Shown: positions 7,141-14,058 of the stretch, in pieces | How positions within the stretch are numbered: position 1 is the first letter of the stretch | Layout: every line of letters begins with the position of its first letter | Source: Actinomycetota bacterium | GTDB lineage: Bacteria > Actinomycetota > Thermoleophilia > Gaiellales > Gaiellaceae | Assembly (NCBI GenBank): GCA_005883355.1 | Contig: VAXG01000106.1 | Coordinates: 1 to 36,063 of the forward strand | Direction of reading: 5' to 3' | DNA: 36,063 nt | Notes under the pieces: model-generated | Seen by the model: the letters and a program-made list of their open reading frames with translations, nothing else | Database searches by the model: none | Told to the model about the DNA's origin: nothing | Program-made: the position numbers and the translations under genes

Positions 7141-8019
7141 CTAGCGCTTGACCACCGGCTGCGTTCCGCTCCATGAGTCGATGTAGCCGCCGGGCATCTC
7201 GCTCGCCGGCATGTAGATCCGGATCGACCAGCGCCCGCGTGGGATCACCGAGCGGACGAACTTCATCCCCATGATCCGGCCGGACTGCTGGCCGAGCTGG
7301 AGTCGGCGCACGTTGATCCATGTCCGCGCAACCGTGAAGCGCTGCAGGAGGACAAAGCGTCCGGCGAACGACTGGCCGGCCGTCACGTAGAAGTGGAAGT
7401 AGCCCGACCGGGAGACGAACGGCAACTTGATCGTCGGCTGCACCTGAACGCCGACCGAGCTCTCGGCACCCTTCCACTGAGCCTGGTACGTCGTGTTGAG
7501 CTGAGGCGCGAGGCTGAACGAGAACGCACCGCCGCTCGTCGTCTGAAGCGTCGCCACGACTTGTTTGGTGGTCTGACCGAACGGCAGCGCCGCCAGAGTC
7601 ACCGTCTCGCCGGTCCGTTTGTTGTTCACGGCGCCCGCGAGCGTCACCTGCGCCCCGAACTTCACGACGGGCGCCGAGACGGCCAGCGTCACCTGCGGCG
7701 GCGCCCCCTTGACGGTGATCGTGCCCTTCAGGCTTGGATGGAGGCCGTCATGGTAGTGGTACGTCCCGCCACTCGCGAACGCGTGGGTGTATGTCTTGCC
7801 CGGATTCAGGATCGCGGAGGCGAACGCGCCTCCGTTCGAAACGACCTGGTGATCCTTCGTGTCCGTGTTCGTCCACGTGACCGAATCGCCCTGGTTGATC
7901 GTCACGGTGGCCGGGACGAACCCCGTGCTCTTGATCTGAACCGTGCTCGTCGCCGTCGACGCGGGTGCGGCCAGCACCAGTGCAATCCCCGCCACGGCGA
8001 TGGGAATGAACCTGCGCAT
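7141..8019 (-). CDS. Secreted cupredoxin-fold protein lacking the type 1 copper cysteine
   Basis: A 292-residue exported protein. A signal peptide (about 1-22, ending APASTA) precedes a plastocyanin/amicyanin-like domain (about 25-103): VTINQGDSVTWTNTD, DHQVVS with His57, and GGTYHYHDGLHPSLKGTITV. Aligned to amicyanin (YHCTPHPFM), the copper Cys is Asp91 and the Met is Leu97, while His94 remains. A classic blue-copper electron-transfer site is therefore unlikely; metal binding through several histidines or a structural role is possible. Residues about 105-290 form beta-rich domains of unknown function. The start is ATG at 8019 with an AGGGGG stretch upstream. It is divergent from the ECF sigma gene, which may regulate it. 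Confidence 0.82.
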   Translation of the reverse strand: MRRFIPIAVAGIALVLAAPASTATSTVQIKSTGFVPATVTINQGDSVTWTNTDTKDHQVVSNGGAFASAILNPGKTYTHAFASGGTYHYHDGLHPSLKGTITVKGAPPQVTLAVSAPVVKFGAQVTLAGAVNNKRTGETVTLAALPFGQTTKQVVATLQTTSGGAFSFSLAPQLNTTYQAQWKGAESSVGVQVQPTIKLPFVSRSGYFHFYVTAGQSFAGRFVLLQRFTVARTWINVRRLQLGQQSGRIMGMKFVRSVIPRGRWSIRIYMPASEMPGGYIDSWSGTQPVVKR

Positions 8020-8122
8020 CCTGGAACCCCCTGGTTTGATCTCTCCTTCCCTTCAGACGTACGGGCCCCGTTAGGGGTTTTTAAGCTTTCGGTATGGCTC
8101 CTGGTTGTGCAGAGGCCCCCCC

Positions 8123-8143
8123 GTCTGCTCCAATCCAGCAGAC
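8123..8143 (+). promoter_or_regulatory. Perfect 7-base inverted repeat upstream of the sigma factor gene
   Basis: GTCTGCT (8123-8129) and AGCAGAC (8137-8143) flank a 7-base spacer in the 151 bases between the divergent cupredoxin and sigma factor genes. It could be an operator dyad or a leader-RNA hairpin. A second small GC-rich dyad, CCCC-GTTA-GGGG followed by TTTTT, lies near 8067-8084. No promoter consensus could be assigned. Confidence 0.4.
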
Positions 8144-8170
8144 GTGAAATCCCGTAGAGACCCGGAGAAG

Positions 8171-8788
8171 ATGGGCATGAGCATTGCTTTGCCTGCTGCC
8201 ATGCCCCATGGCAGCAGCCGGGAAACGACCTTCGGGAGCCCGCTACACGAGCGCGGGCTGACCGACGGCGACCTGATCCGCCGCGTGGCCCGGCGGGACG
8301 CGGACGCGTTCGAGCTGCTGTATCGGCGCTACGCGCGGCCGGTCTTCGGGCTTGCGCTCCGTCGCCTCGGTGACCGGATGCGCGCAGAGGATGCCGTGCA
8401 GGAGACATTCGCGGCCATCTGGCGCTCCGCGAGGACGTACCGTCCGGAGCGCGGACCGGGTGCCCCCTGGCTCTACACCGTTGCGCGCAACGCGATCGTC
8501 GACCGGAGCAGAAACCGCAGCGAGCCGCCCGCCGAGGTTCCCGACACGGCTTCGGCCGAGCCGGGGCCGGCCGAACGCGCCGAGACCTCGTACGTCTCGT
8601 GGCGTGTGCACCGCGCCCTCGAGGGACTGGGCGGCAACGAGCGCGACGTGATCGAGCTCGCGTACTACGGAGAGCTTTCGCAGAGCGAGATCGCCGACTT
8701 CCTCGGCATCCCGCTCGGCACGGTCAAGACGCGCACCCGCGCTGGTCTTAGCCACCTAGCCGATCTGCTCGAAGGGGACCTGCAGTGA
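8171..8788 (+). CDS. ECF-family RNA polymerase sigma factor
   Basis: An extracytoplasmic-function sigma factor of about 205 residues. Region 2 spans ADAFELLYRRYARPVFGLAL to AEDAVQETFAAIWRSARTY and ends in WLYTVARNAIVDRSRNR. Region 4 is the helix-turn-helix GELSQSEIADFLGIPLGTVKTRTRAGL. A GGAGAAG sits just before the ATGs at 8171 and 8177; spacing slightly favours 8177, so the start is uncertain by two codons. A longer form from TTG at 8105 is unlikely. The stop overlaps the next gene's GTG in a GTGA junction, typical of a sigma/anti-sigma operon. RskA-linked ECF factors often control envelope or redox genes; the adjacent cupredoxin gene is an obvious candidate target. Confidence 0.9.
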   Translation: MGMSIALPAAMPHGSSRETTFGSPLHERGLTDGDLIRRVARRDADAFELLYRRYARPVFGLALRRLGDRMRAEDAVQETFAAIWRSARTYRPERGPGAPWLYTVARNAIVDRSRNRSEPPAEVPDTASAEPGPAERAETSYVSWRVHRALEGLGGNERDVIELAYYGELSQSEIADFLGIPLGTVKTRTRAGLSHLADLLEGDLQ

Positions 8789-9411
8789 GTCGCGTACCGG
8801 ACTTCGACGAGCTGGTTGGCAAGGAGGTGCCCGAGGAGGAGCGGCAGCGCCTACGGCGCGCGCACGACCTGCTCGTCCAGGCCGGGCCCCCGCCCGAGCT
8901 CTCCCCCGAGCAGGACGCCGTGCCGTGGCCGGACGAGTCCCAGCGCCAGCCTCGGAAGCCGATGCAGCACCGGGCACTCTTGCTCGCCGCCGCGCTTGCC
9001 ACGGCGGCGGTGCTCGGTTTCGTGCTCGGGCAGTCCTCGGGCCCCAGCTCGAGCTCGACCGCGATCGACTCCGTGCGCGTCGTGAAGCTCGCGGGGACGA
9101 ACCTCGATCGCAACGCTCGCGGGACGCTCGCGCTCGGCAAGGCCGACCAGGGCGGCAACTGGCCGATGCTTCTCCATGCGACGGGCCTGCGGCAGCTGCC
9201 GGAGGGCGGTTACTACGACCTCTACCTGACGAAGGACGGCAAGCCGGTCGTGCTCTGCGGGAGCTTCAACGTGAGGAGCGGCGAGGCGATCGTGCGCTTC
9301 AGTGCGGCGTACGACCTCAGCCACTTCGACCGAGACGGCTGGGTGATCACGCGCCAGCTGCGGAGCAACCACCAGCCGACGGAGATCGTCCTGAAGCCGA
9401 CGGCTGCCTAG
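8785..9411 (+). CDS. Membrane anti-sigma factor, RskA-like C-terminal domain
   Basis: Predicted to hold the upstream ECF sigma factor inactive at the membrane. The 208-residue protein has a short cytoplasmic N-terminal part (1-60), one membrane helix (about 63-82, ALLLAAALATAAVLGFVLG) and an extracytoplasmic domain. That domain (about 95-205, with GGYYDLYLTKDGKPVVLCGSF) resembles the C-terminal domain of RskA-type anti-sigma factors. The zinc-binding HxxxCxxC motif of many anti-sigma factors is absent. The GTG start at 8785 overlaps the sigma gene by four bases. Release would probably need regulated proteolysis, as in RskA, but no protease gene is nearby. Confidence 0.82.
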   Translation: MSRVPDFDELVGKEVPEEERQRLRRAHDLLVQAGPPPELSPEQDAVPWPDESQRQPRKPMQHRALLLAAALATAAVLGFVLGQSSGPSSSSTAIDSVRVVKLAGTNLDRNARGTLALGKADQGGNWPMLLHATGLRQLPEGGYYDLYLTKDGKPVVLCGSFNVRSGEAIVRFSAAYDLSHFDRDGWVITRQLRSNHQPTEIVLKPTAA

Positions 9412-10103
9412 GGGGCGATGCGGCCGCGCTCGACGAATGCCTCGTGCGTGATCGGCATGGCACGCTCGAGAAACGATTCGGCGGCAGCCGCATACTGCTG
9501 AATCTCATACTGGGCCGCTTCGTGGTTACGCAGCGAGCAGAAGTGCATGAGGCTCCGTGGATTGCAGCTCCAGTAGTACTTCGTGTACGTGGAGAGTGGC
9601 AGCACAGCACGAGCGACCTCTTTCGCGACTCCCTGCTCGAGCATTCGCTCGTACGCCTGGAATGCGCGTGTCGCGTTTTCCTCTATCTCACTACGGGTCG
9701 ACTCGCGCGTGACGTCGTCGACACGCTCAAATGAGTAGGCGCCCGGCTTGCCAACCTGAGTACGAACGTATTCCGGGACGTAGAACTCGGGCTCCATTTT
9801 CGAGTAGCGCCCGCTCCATTCGTTGTAGGAGTGGCCGGCCCGATGTCGATGGTGCTCCCGAACGACGAACAGCGGAGCTTTGACGATGAATCTGAAATAA
9901 CCATGTTCAAAAGGACTTCCGTGCCCCTCTCGCATCAGGAAACGGATGAGGCCGGCGTCACGCTCGCCCAGCTCGTCCGATGCCTGGTTGAAAGAGACAC
10001 GCGCACCGTTCACGACGGCAAGATCTGACGCAAGAACCCCGTCGAGGGCCACGAAGCCATGGTCAAGGACCGGAATCGAGTTCTCCGATAACACTTCGGG
10101 CAT
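9408..10103 (-). CDS. thyX: Flavin-dependent thymidylate synthase ThyX
   Basis: FAD-dependent methylation of dUMP to dTMP using methylenetetrahydrofolate and NADPH, the alternative to ThyA. The 231-residue protein has the ThyX signature HRHRAGHSYNEWSGRYS (about 85-101), GHGSPFEH (60-67) before it, and the C-terminal CNPRSLMHFCSLRNHEAAQYEIQ block that contributes to nucleotide and FAD binding. The ATG at 10103 is preferred over an upstream alternative at 10145 because the family's conserved part begins soon after it. The start overlaps that of the divergent DUF72 gene. The 3' end overlaps the anti-sigma gene by four bases. Confidence 0.94.
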   Translation of the reverse strand: MPEVLSENSIPVLDHGFVALDGVLASDLAVVNGARVSFNQASDELGERDAGLIRFLMREGHGSPFEHGYFRFIVKAPLFVVREHHRHRAGHSYNEWSGRYSKMEPEFYVPEYVRTQVGKPGAYSFERVDDVTRESTRSEIEENATRAFQAYERMLEQGVAKEVARAVLPLSTYTKYYWSCNPRSLMHFCSLRNHEAAQYEIQQYAAAAESFLERAMPITHEAFVERGRIAP

Positions 10104-10758
10104 GACGGTCACGGGCGCGAGTCTAGCCGGGGTGCATGTCGGCACCTCGGGCTGGTCTTATCCCTCCTGGAAACCGGGCTTCTACCCGGCGGGCACGGAC
10201 GCGAAGGCGTTCCTTCGCTTCTACGCGGGGCGCTTCTCGACCGTCGAGCTGAACACCACCGGCTACCGGCTCCCGGCCGAAGAGCAGTTCGAGCGCTGGG
10301 CCGAGCAGACGCCCGCGGGGTTCACGTTCGCACCCAAGCTCGCCGGCAACCGTCCGCGCCTGCTCGCAGAGTTCGGGCCGCGTGTGCGGGCACTCGGCGA
10401 CCGGCTCGGCCCGATCCGTGTGCAGCTGATCAGCGCTCGGGACGAGGGAATGATCGAGCTGATCCTCGGGTCGCTCGATCCCGCGCTGCGCGTCGCCTTC
10501 GATCTCGCGCATCCGTCCTGGGACGGCATCGAGCCCCGCCTGGCCGCTGCGGGCGCTGTGCGCATCAACGATCTCGCCCACGAGGCGCCGTTCCGCTACG
10601 TCCGGTTCCGCGACCCGCCGTACGACGACGAGGCATTGCGTGACTGGGCCGACCGCCTTCGGGCTGTCGACGTGCCGCTGTTTGCGTACTTCCGGCACGA
10701 GGAGGCGCCGGCCGCGCCCGCTTACGCGTCACGTTTGCTCGAGCTGCTCGTTCAGTGA
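10102..10758 (+). CDS. DUF72 family protein
   Basis: The 218-residue product matches the DUF72 family, a TIM-barrel-like group of unknown biochemical role. The hallmark VGTSGWSYPSWKPGFYP is at about 13-29, followed by FYAGRFSTVELNTTGYRLP, FTFAPKLAGNRPRLL, and RYVRFRDPPYDD near the C-terminal end. It is somewhat shorter than many family members (about 240-300 residues). The ATG at 10102 would overlap the ATG of the divergent thyX gene; the GTG at 10132, just before HVGTSGW, is an equally good start and leaves room for promoters. It is convergent with the secreted protein at 10752-11648, overlapping by seven bases. Confidence 0.85.
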   Translation: MTVTGASLAGVHVGTSGWSYPSWKPGFYPAGTDAKAFLRFYAGRFSTVELNTTGYRLPAEEQFERWAEQTPAGFTFAPKLAGNRPRLLAEFGPRVRALGDRLGPIRVQLISARDEGMIELILGSLDPALRVAFDLAHPSWDGIEPRLAAAGAVRINDLAHEAPFRYVRFRDPPYDDEALRDWADRLRAVDVPLFAYFRHEEAPAAPAYASRLLELLVQ

Positions 10759-11648
10759 ACGCGGCACTTCTTGTCGACGCCGGCGATGGAGTCCTGCAAG
10801 GCGTTCTGTTGGTGTTCGTAAGCGACGTCTCCGGAGCTCTTCGGGTCATAGTCGTGTAGGCCGGGGACCGTGACGCTCACGTCCGGCGTGACGCCCGGAC
10901 CGATCGCAGTCAGGCGGTACTTCGCGCCGTTCCCCGGGCCGCGCGAGGTAGACGGGTAGAAGCCGTAGCAGAAAACTCCAGTCGGCCGATGAGCGAGAAA
11001 GGCGTTCTCCCGTCGCCAGCCTTTCCCGTAACGCGAGTCGAACGTGTCGACGTAGATGTTACGGCCGTAGCTGTCGAGAGGCGAGCCGACGTGCGTCGCG
11101 GAGAAGCCGTACACGGGTTGTCCGTCGTAGGTGAGTCGCCCGAACAGATGGTGGTAGCGGCCGCCGTAGACCCAGTCCGTCCATGCTTCCAGCGTCGCAA
11201 TCGGTCCCGACCAGTGCGAGAGGTGAAGCTCCCACGCGCCGAGCCCACCGCGCCGCGGGCCGTCGAAGTTCGGAAGCGTCCTGCGCCAAGATTGAAGCGC
11301 CCAGTACGAGCCGTCGGACGAAGCACAGGCGGCGACCTGGAACGCCAGCTTCGGCCCGTCGTACGCACGGCACTGGTTCCTGAAGGAGGTCCAGTCCCGG
11401 CCTGAGTAATCCTTCCGGAAGCGGACTTGCGGCCGGCCCGTCGTCGGTTGCCGTGCGTCGACCGCGCCCCATGCGCGAACGTGCATGACGCGGCCGCCGA
11501 CCGTATAGGTGACCAGCGCGTGACCGCTCGCGTCGACGCCGAGCCTGACGCTCTGCGCGTTCCGGTCGATGATCTCCGAGGCGTTCGCAGTCGCCGTCGA
11601 CAGCAGCAGAACAGCGGCCGTCAACGGCAACAGGAGGTGGCGGCCCAC
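10752..11648 (-). CDS. Secreted four-cysteine protein, unrecognised family (paralogue A)
   Basis: A 298-residue protein with a signal peptide (about 1-23, ending TANAS). It is a clear paralogue of the divergent gene at 11729-12679. Shared blocks include WGAVDAR, PQVRFR, DGSYWA, LFGRLTY, GQPVYGF, YGR with Y-DT-DS and YG-GW-RE, FCY, GPGVTPD and GLHD. Four cysteines are common to both (93, 108, 227, 295 here), which suggests two disulfides outside the cell. No catalytic motif, repeat or anchor is evident, so the mature protein is probably soluble. The start is GTG at 11648. I do not recognise the family. Confidence 0.8.
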   Translation of the reverse strand: MGRHLLLPLTAAVLLLSTATANASEIIDRNAQSVRLGVDASGHALVTYTVGGRVMHVRAWGAVDARQPTTGRPQVRFRKDYSGRDWTSFRNQCRAYDGPKLAFQVAACASSDGSYWALQSWRRTLPNFDGPRRGGLGAWELHLSHWSGPIATLEAWTDWVYGGRYHHLFGRLTYDGQPVYGFSATHVGSPLDSYGRNIYVDTFDSRYGKGWRRENAFLAHRPTGVFCYGFYPSTSRGPGNGAKYRLTAIGPGVTPDVSVTVPGLHDYDPKSSGDVAYEHQQNALQDSIAGVDKKCRVH

Positions 11649-11682
11649 TCATCAGAAATCGACGTTCAAAACCATAAGTCAG

Positions 11683-11698
11683 TCACTCGTTCGAGTGA
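11683..11698. promoter_or_regulatory. Dyad between the divergent secreted paralogues
   Basis: TCACTCG and CGAGTGA are perfect 7-base arms separated by TT, in the middle of the 80-base gap between the two divergent secreted-protein genes. Size and position fit an operator for a dimeric regulator controlling both genes; no regulator gene is adjacent. This is inference from symmetry and position. Confidence 0.45.
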
Positions 11699-11728
11699 TC
11701 TCCGGTACCGTTTCCCACCCAGACGAGC

Positions 11729-12679
11729 GTGGGTCGCCTTCTACTCATCATCGCTGTCTCGGGTCTGTGTGTCGTGGCCGCGCCGACGGCGCTCGCCTCC
11801 GAACGGTTGGACGTGAACGCATCCGGCGTTCGACTCGCTGGGAACGGCGGTACGGCTCTCGTGACCTACCGGGCGAGGGGTCGTCTCGTCCACGCGCTGG
11901 TGTGGGGCGCTGTCGACGCTCGGCCACCGAGCCGCACGGACCCGCAGGTGAGGTTCCGGCTCGACTGGAGCGGCGGCTGGAAGACGAGACACCGGCTGGT
12001 GTGGAAGACGTTCCGAAACCGCTGCGCGCGCTATGACGGGCCTGCGCTCGCCTATCTCGTAACAGCCTGCAAAGCGCCCGACGGCTCGTACTGGGCGGTG
12101 CAGGCCTGGCAGCCGTATCTCCCGCACCGAGGCTACCCACCGTACGAGCCGCGCCAGACGCAATGGGAGTTCCACATTTCGCACTGGAATGGGCCGCCGG
12201 CGATCCTGGAAGTTCACACCGACTGGGCCTTCAAGGGCCAAGCGCACGACCTCTTCGGACGCCTGACATACCACGGACAGCCGGTCTACGGATTCAAGGC
12301 CGGGCGGGACGGAGCGCCGGGTGACAAGTATGGGCGTAGCCTCTACATCGACACGTACGACTCCGCATACGGTCCGGGCTGGAAGCGCGAGACGTCGATC
12401 ATGTTCCGAACCGGTAGCGGCGCCTTCTGTTATAGCTTTTGGCCCACGCACGACAACACGTTGCCGGGCTATCCGAACAACCCACGTCCCGCGGGCAACG
12501 GCACGCGCTATCGCATCTCCGTCGAGGGCCCGGGAGTGACGCCGGATCTGGTCTGGGAGGGTCCAGGGCTCCACGACTTCAATCCCGCGAGCCAGGCCGA
12601 CGTGGCTTACGAACGCGACATGGACTCGCTGTTCATGCAGTTCCTTGCCAACGACAAGTTCTGCCCGACGCAGCGCTAG
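11729..12679 (+). CDS. Secreted four-cysteine protein, unrecognised family (paralogue B)
   Basis: A 316-residue secreted protein (signal peptide about 1-23, ending PTALAS) related along its whole length to the divergent gene. Cysteines 99, 114, 234 and 312 correspond to 93, 108, 227 and 295 of paralogue A. Compared with A it has two insertions, one near residues 84-92 and one in the loop before GNGTRYR (HDNTLPGYPNNP). Tryptophans and tyrosines are unusually frequent, as in carbohydrate-binding beta-rich proteins, but no known fold is assigned. The start is GTG at 11729, followed, as in A, by GR and a hydrophobic stretch. It ends one base from the convergent PLP enzyme gene. Confidence 0.8.
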   Translation: MGRLLLIIAVSGLCVVAAPTALASERLDVNASGVRLAGNGGTALVTYRARGRLVHALVWGAVDARPPSRTDPQVRFRLDWSGGWKTRHRLVWKTFRNRCARYDGPALAYLVTACKAPDGSYWAVQAWQPYLPHRGYPPYEPRQTQWEFHISHWNGPPAILEVHTDWAFKGQAHDLFGRLTYHGQPVYGFKAGRDGAPGDKYGRSLYIDTYDSAYGPGWKRETSIMFRTGSGAFCYSFWPTHDNTLPGYPNNPRPAGNGTRYRISVEGPGVTPDLVWEGPGLHDFNPASQADVAYERDMDSLFMQFLANDKFCPTQR

Positions 12680-12680
12680 C

Positions 12681-13835
12681 TCAGAAACGGGCTGTGGCGC
12701 CGAGATGGCGCTCGTATGCTCCGGTCTCCACGATCTCGGTGATCTGGGAGACCACGTGGCGAAGTTCGTCCTCGGTGTTGTAGTAGTGCGGGCCGAGCCG
12801 CAAGCCGGCGTCGGGGCGGAAGTCGCAGAGAATCCGCCGCTCGCTCAGCTCCTTGTGGACCGCTTCGAACTCCGGCGTGCGCACGGTGACGGTGCCGCCC
12901 CGGCGGTCCGCGTTGCGCGGGCTGCCGACCTCGAAGCCGGCTTCGTCGAGCAACTCGATGAGCAGCTGGGTTTGGCGGACCGAGTTGCCGCGAATGCGAT
13001 CGACGCCGATCTCCTCGATCAGGTCGTAGCCCGCGGTGGCTGCATAGAGGGCAGGCACGTTGGGGGTCCCGGTGAGGAAGCGCGCGCCGCCGTCCGCGTA
13101 CTCGAGCTCCGGCTCGAAGCCGAATGGGCGGGCGTGCGCCTGCCAGCCGACGAGTGTCGGCTCGAGCACCTCGGCGAGATCCGGCCGGACGTAGAGCCAG
13201 CCGTTTCCCGGGCCGCCGCACAGCCACTTGACGCTGCCGCCGACCGCGAAGTCGACGTTCAGCGCTGCAACATCGAGCGGCACGATTCCGGCGGATTGAT
13301 AAGCGTCGAGGACGACGTGCGCGCCGACCTCGTGTGCGCGGTGGACGATCGCGGCGACTTCCTGGATCTCCGCCGTCTTGAAGAGAACGTGCGTGATCGG
13401 AACGAGCAGGGTGCGTTCGTCGATCGCTTCGACGATGGCGGCGTCGTCCTCCACGACCACGACGTCGAGCTCCGGCTGAGCCTGGTACAGGTAGCGGACG
13501 CTCGGAAAGTTGCCCTCTTCGTAAACGACGCGGTTGCGGTGTGGATCGACCGGCCGGAAGCAGGACACGATGATCGCCTCCGCGACCGCGACGTTCTGGT
13601 GCATGACGGTCGAGCCGGGCGGAGCCCCGATGATGCGGCCGACCTGATCCCCGACGGTCATCGGCATCTCCCACCAGCCCTCGCCCCAGGCACGGATGCC
13701 GCGTTCCTTCCACATCCGCGCGTACTCGAGCATGCGTTCCTCGGCGGCCGCAGGCATCGCGCCGAGCGAGTGGTTGATGAGGTACGTCGTGTCGCGGAGG
13801 ATCGGGAACCGCTCGCGGTACTCGGTCAGCTCCAT
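12681..13835 (-). CDS. PLP-dependent class V aminotransferase-fold enzyme, kynureninase-like
   Basis: A 384-residue fold-type I PLP enzyme. The cofactor lysine is probably Lys203 in GGSVKWLCGGPGNGWLYV, a context very like kynureninases (KYLNGGPG). Asp177 in VVLDAYQSAG would contact the pyridine nitrogen. Class V relatives include kynureninase, isopenicillin N epimerase and cysteine desulfurases; the GGPG after the lysine favours the kynureninase side. No other tryptophan-degradation gene is nearby, so the substrate is open. The ATG at 13835 matches the family N terminus; a longer frame to 14264 reaches into citrate synthase on the same strand and is unlikely. The gene is convergent with secreted paralogue B. 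Confidence 0.82.
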   Translation of the reverse strand: MELTEYRERFPILRDTTYLINHSLGAMPAAAEERMLEYARMWKERGIRAWGEGWWEMPMTVGDQVGRIIGAPPGSTVMHQNVAVAEAIIVSCFRPVDPHRNRVVYEEGNFPSVRYLYQAQPELDVVVVEDDAAIVEAIDERTLLVPITHVLFKTAEIQEVAAIVHRAHEVGAHVVLDAYQSAGIVPLDVAALNVDFAVGGSVKWLCGGPGNGWLYVRPDLAEVLEPTLVGWQAHARPFGFEPELEYADGGARFLTGTPNVPALYAATAGYDLIEEIGVDRIRGNSVRQTQLLIELLDEAGFEVGSPRNADRRGGTVTVRTPEFEAVHKELSERRILCDFRPDAGLRLGPHYYNTEDELRHVVSQITEIVETGAYERHLGATARF

Positions 13836-13883
13836 GCGGCGCAGCCTAGTCCGAAATCGCGACGACTCGTCGAACCACGTCCT

Positions 13884-13998
13884 GGTGTCGGACACCGTGC
13901 CGTCGAAGTCGCCGCGATGTAACGGAACACGCTCCGGCTCCCGGTTCAAACGGTTTCGCGGACGTCCAACTGGGTCATGGCCCGGTGTCGGACACCGT
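13884..13998. repeat. Two copies of a GGTGTCGGACACC palindromic repeat
   Basis: GGTGTCGGACACCGTG occurs at 13884-13899 and again at 13983-13998, 99 bases apart in direct orientation, inside the 223-base gap between citrate synthase and the PLP enzyme. The core GGTGTC-G-GACACC is a perfect palindrome around one base. It shares a GTC-N-GAC centre with the GGGTCTGACCC repeats elsewhere in the window. No gene is seen in the gap. Confidence 0.75.
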
Positions 13999-14058
13999 GA
14001 CGAGGGTGTGACTTTGTTTCCACAGCTGGCGGGAGCTGACCCCGCCGGAAATGGGGGC

